A program made the translations under genes and the position numbers. A stretch of 15,283 bases of DNA from Candidatus Methanoperedens sp. (lineage in GTDB: Archaea; Halobacteriota; Methanosarcinia; Methanosarcinales; Methanoperedenaceae): NCBI GenBank assembly GCA_026552835.1, contig JAPMTY010000085.1:1-15283 (forward strand), read 5' to 3'. This document shows positions 15,082 to 15,283 of the stretch, one piece after another. The first letter of the stretch is position 1, and each line of letters opens with the position of its first letter. The notes below the pieces were generated by a model that was not told the DNA's origin, searched no databases, and was given only the letters and a program-made list of their open reading frames with translations.

Positions 15082-15283
15082 GTGGCTGACACAATAGACC
15101 TATATAGCGACAGAGGAGCAAAACTCAAATCAGGCGTCGATGTAAACGACATAAGCCCGATGAGAAATGCCGCTATCAAAAAAATAGTCACCGGTATTAA
15201 GCGAACAGCAGCCGTTGACTTAGCAGGAATCGAGAAAACCTTAGCAACATCTGCAATAGGTGGCAAGGGCAGAAAGATTCCCG
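15082..15283 (+). CDS. mcrB: Methyl-coenzyme M reductase beta subunit (3' end outside window)
   Basis: Translation from the GTG at 15082 gives 67 residues starting ADTIDLYSDRGAKLKSG after the initiator, then ISPMRNAAIKKIV, KRTAAVDLAGIEK and IGGKGRKIP. This follows the conserved N-terminus of McrB. MCR catalyses the last step of methanogenesis or the first step of anaerobic methane oxidation as an (alpha beta gamma)2 nickel-F430 enzyme; mcrB normally begins the mcrBDCGA operon. The gene is cut by the window edge, so the rest of the operon cannot be seen, and 67 residues cannot separate a methane-type MCR from an alkyl-coenzyme M reductase. The strong ribosome site and long leader upstream fit a highly expressed operon. 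Confidence 0.92.
   Translation, partial: MADTIDLYSDRGAKLKSGVDVNDISPMRNAAIKKIVTGIKRTAAVDLAGIEKTLATSAIGGKGRKIP

Noticed and set aside
14889..15266. 125-codon minus-strand open frame across the mcr leader and mcrB
   Set aside because: It lies opposite the clearly conserved McrB start and the leader repeats, and its sequence resembles no protein I recognise.
1..15283. tRNA or rRNA genes, CRISPR array, insertion sequences
   Set aside because: No cloverleaf-like stretches, regularly spaced repeats, transposase motifs or terminal inverted repeats were seen in the spacers by eye.

Overview
The window looks like a chromosomal segment from a methanogenic or methane-oxidising archaeon of the Methanosarcinales. 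A Candidatus Methanoperedens (ANME-2d)-like organism is plausible, but I cannot prove the genus. Evidence: an archaeal-type leucyl-tRNA synthetase, a FilR1-type (DUF1724) winged-helix regulator, an archaeal FtsJ with a C-terminal TRAM domain, the methanogenesis marker Mmp10, and the first 67 codons of methyl-coenzyme M reductase beta (mcrB) at the right edge. Base composition is moderate in the housekeeping genes and clearly more AT-rich from about 2.4 to 7.7 kb.

Layout. (1) 1-2417: 5'-truncated leuS on +, converging on a UbiA-type prenyltransferase on - (2444-3385). (2) 3386-3734: AT-rich spacer with the UbiA promoter, a probable decayed reading frame on - and a short perfect dyad. (3) 3735-4538: FilR1-type regulator on -, divergent from a + strand signalling cluster. 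The 350-bp divergent spacer carries two copies of a palindrome-plus-TATA module and one further dyad. (4) 4892-10280: signalling cluster of Roadblock/LC7 protein, double-domain KaiC/RecA-like ATPase, two three-helix membrane proteins, a frameshifted remnant of a PhnD-type substrate-binding protein, a HAMP/PAS/PAS histidine kinase and a stand-alone receiver. (5) 10331-12644: DUF2150-like protein, class I SAM methyltransferase and FtsJ/RlmE-TRAM, the last two overlapping. (6) 12711-13160: AhpD/CMD-family protein whose stop overlaps that of mmp10 on -. (7) 13157-15283: mmp10 on -, divergent from a DUF2098-like gene on +, followed by an approximately 295-bp promoter/leader region and mcrB.

How it fits together. 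The right end is a methyl-coenzyme M reductase (MCR) neighbourhood. Mmp10 is the B12-dependent radical SAM enzyme that methylates an arginine of McrA, and it lies about 0.7 kb from mcrB with a small methanogen-type gene between them. The central cluster looks like one sensory pathway: membrane kinase, receiver, KaiC-like ATPase and Roadblock protein, perhaps controlled by the divergent FilR1-type regulator through the repeated palindromes. Its likely ligand-binding input protein has decayed. The most interesting non-coding signals are the duplicated palindrome/TATA module (4636-4782), the hairpin over the DUF2098 start codon (14457-14480) and the nested inverted repeats in the mcr leader (14931-15032).
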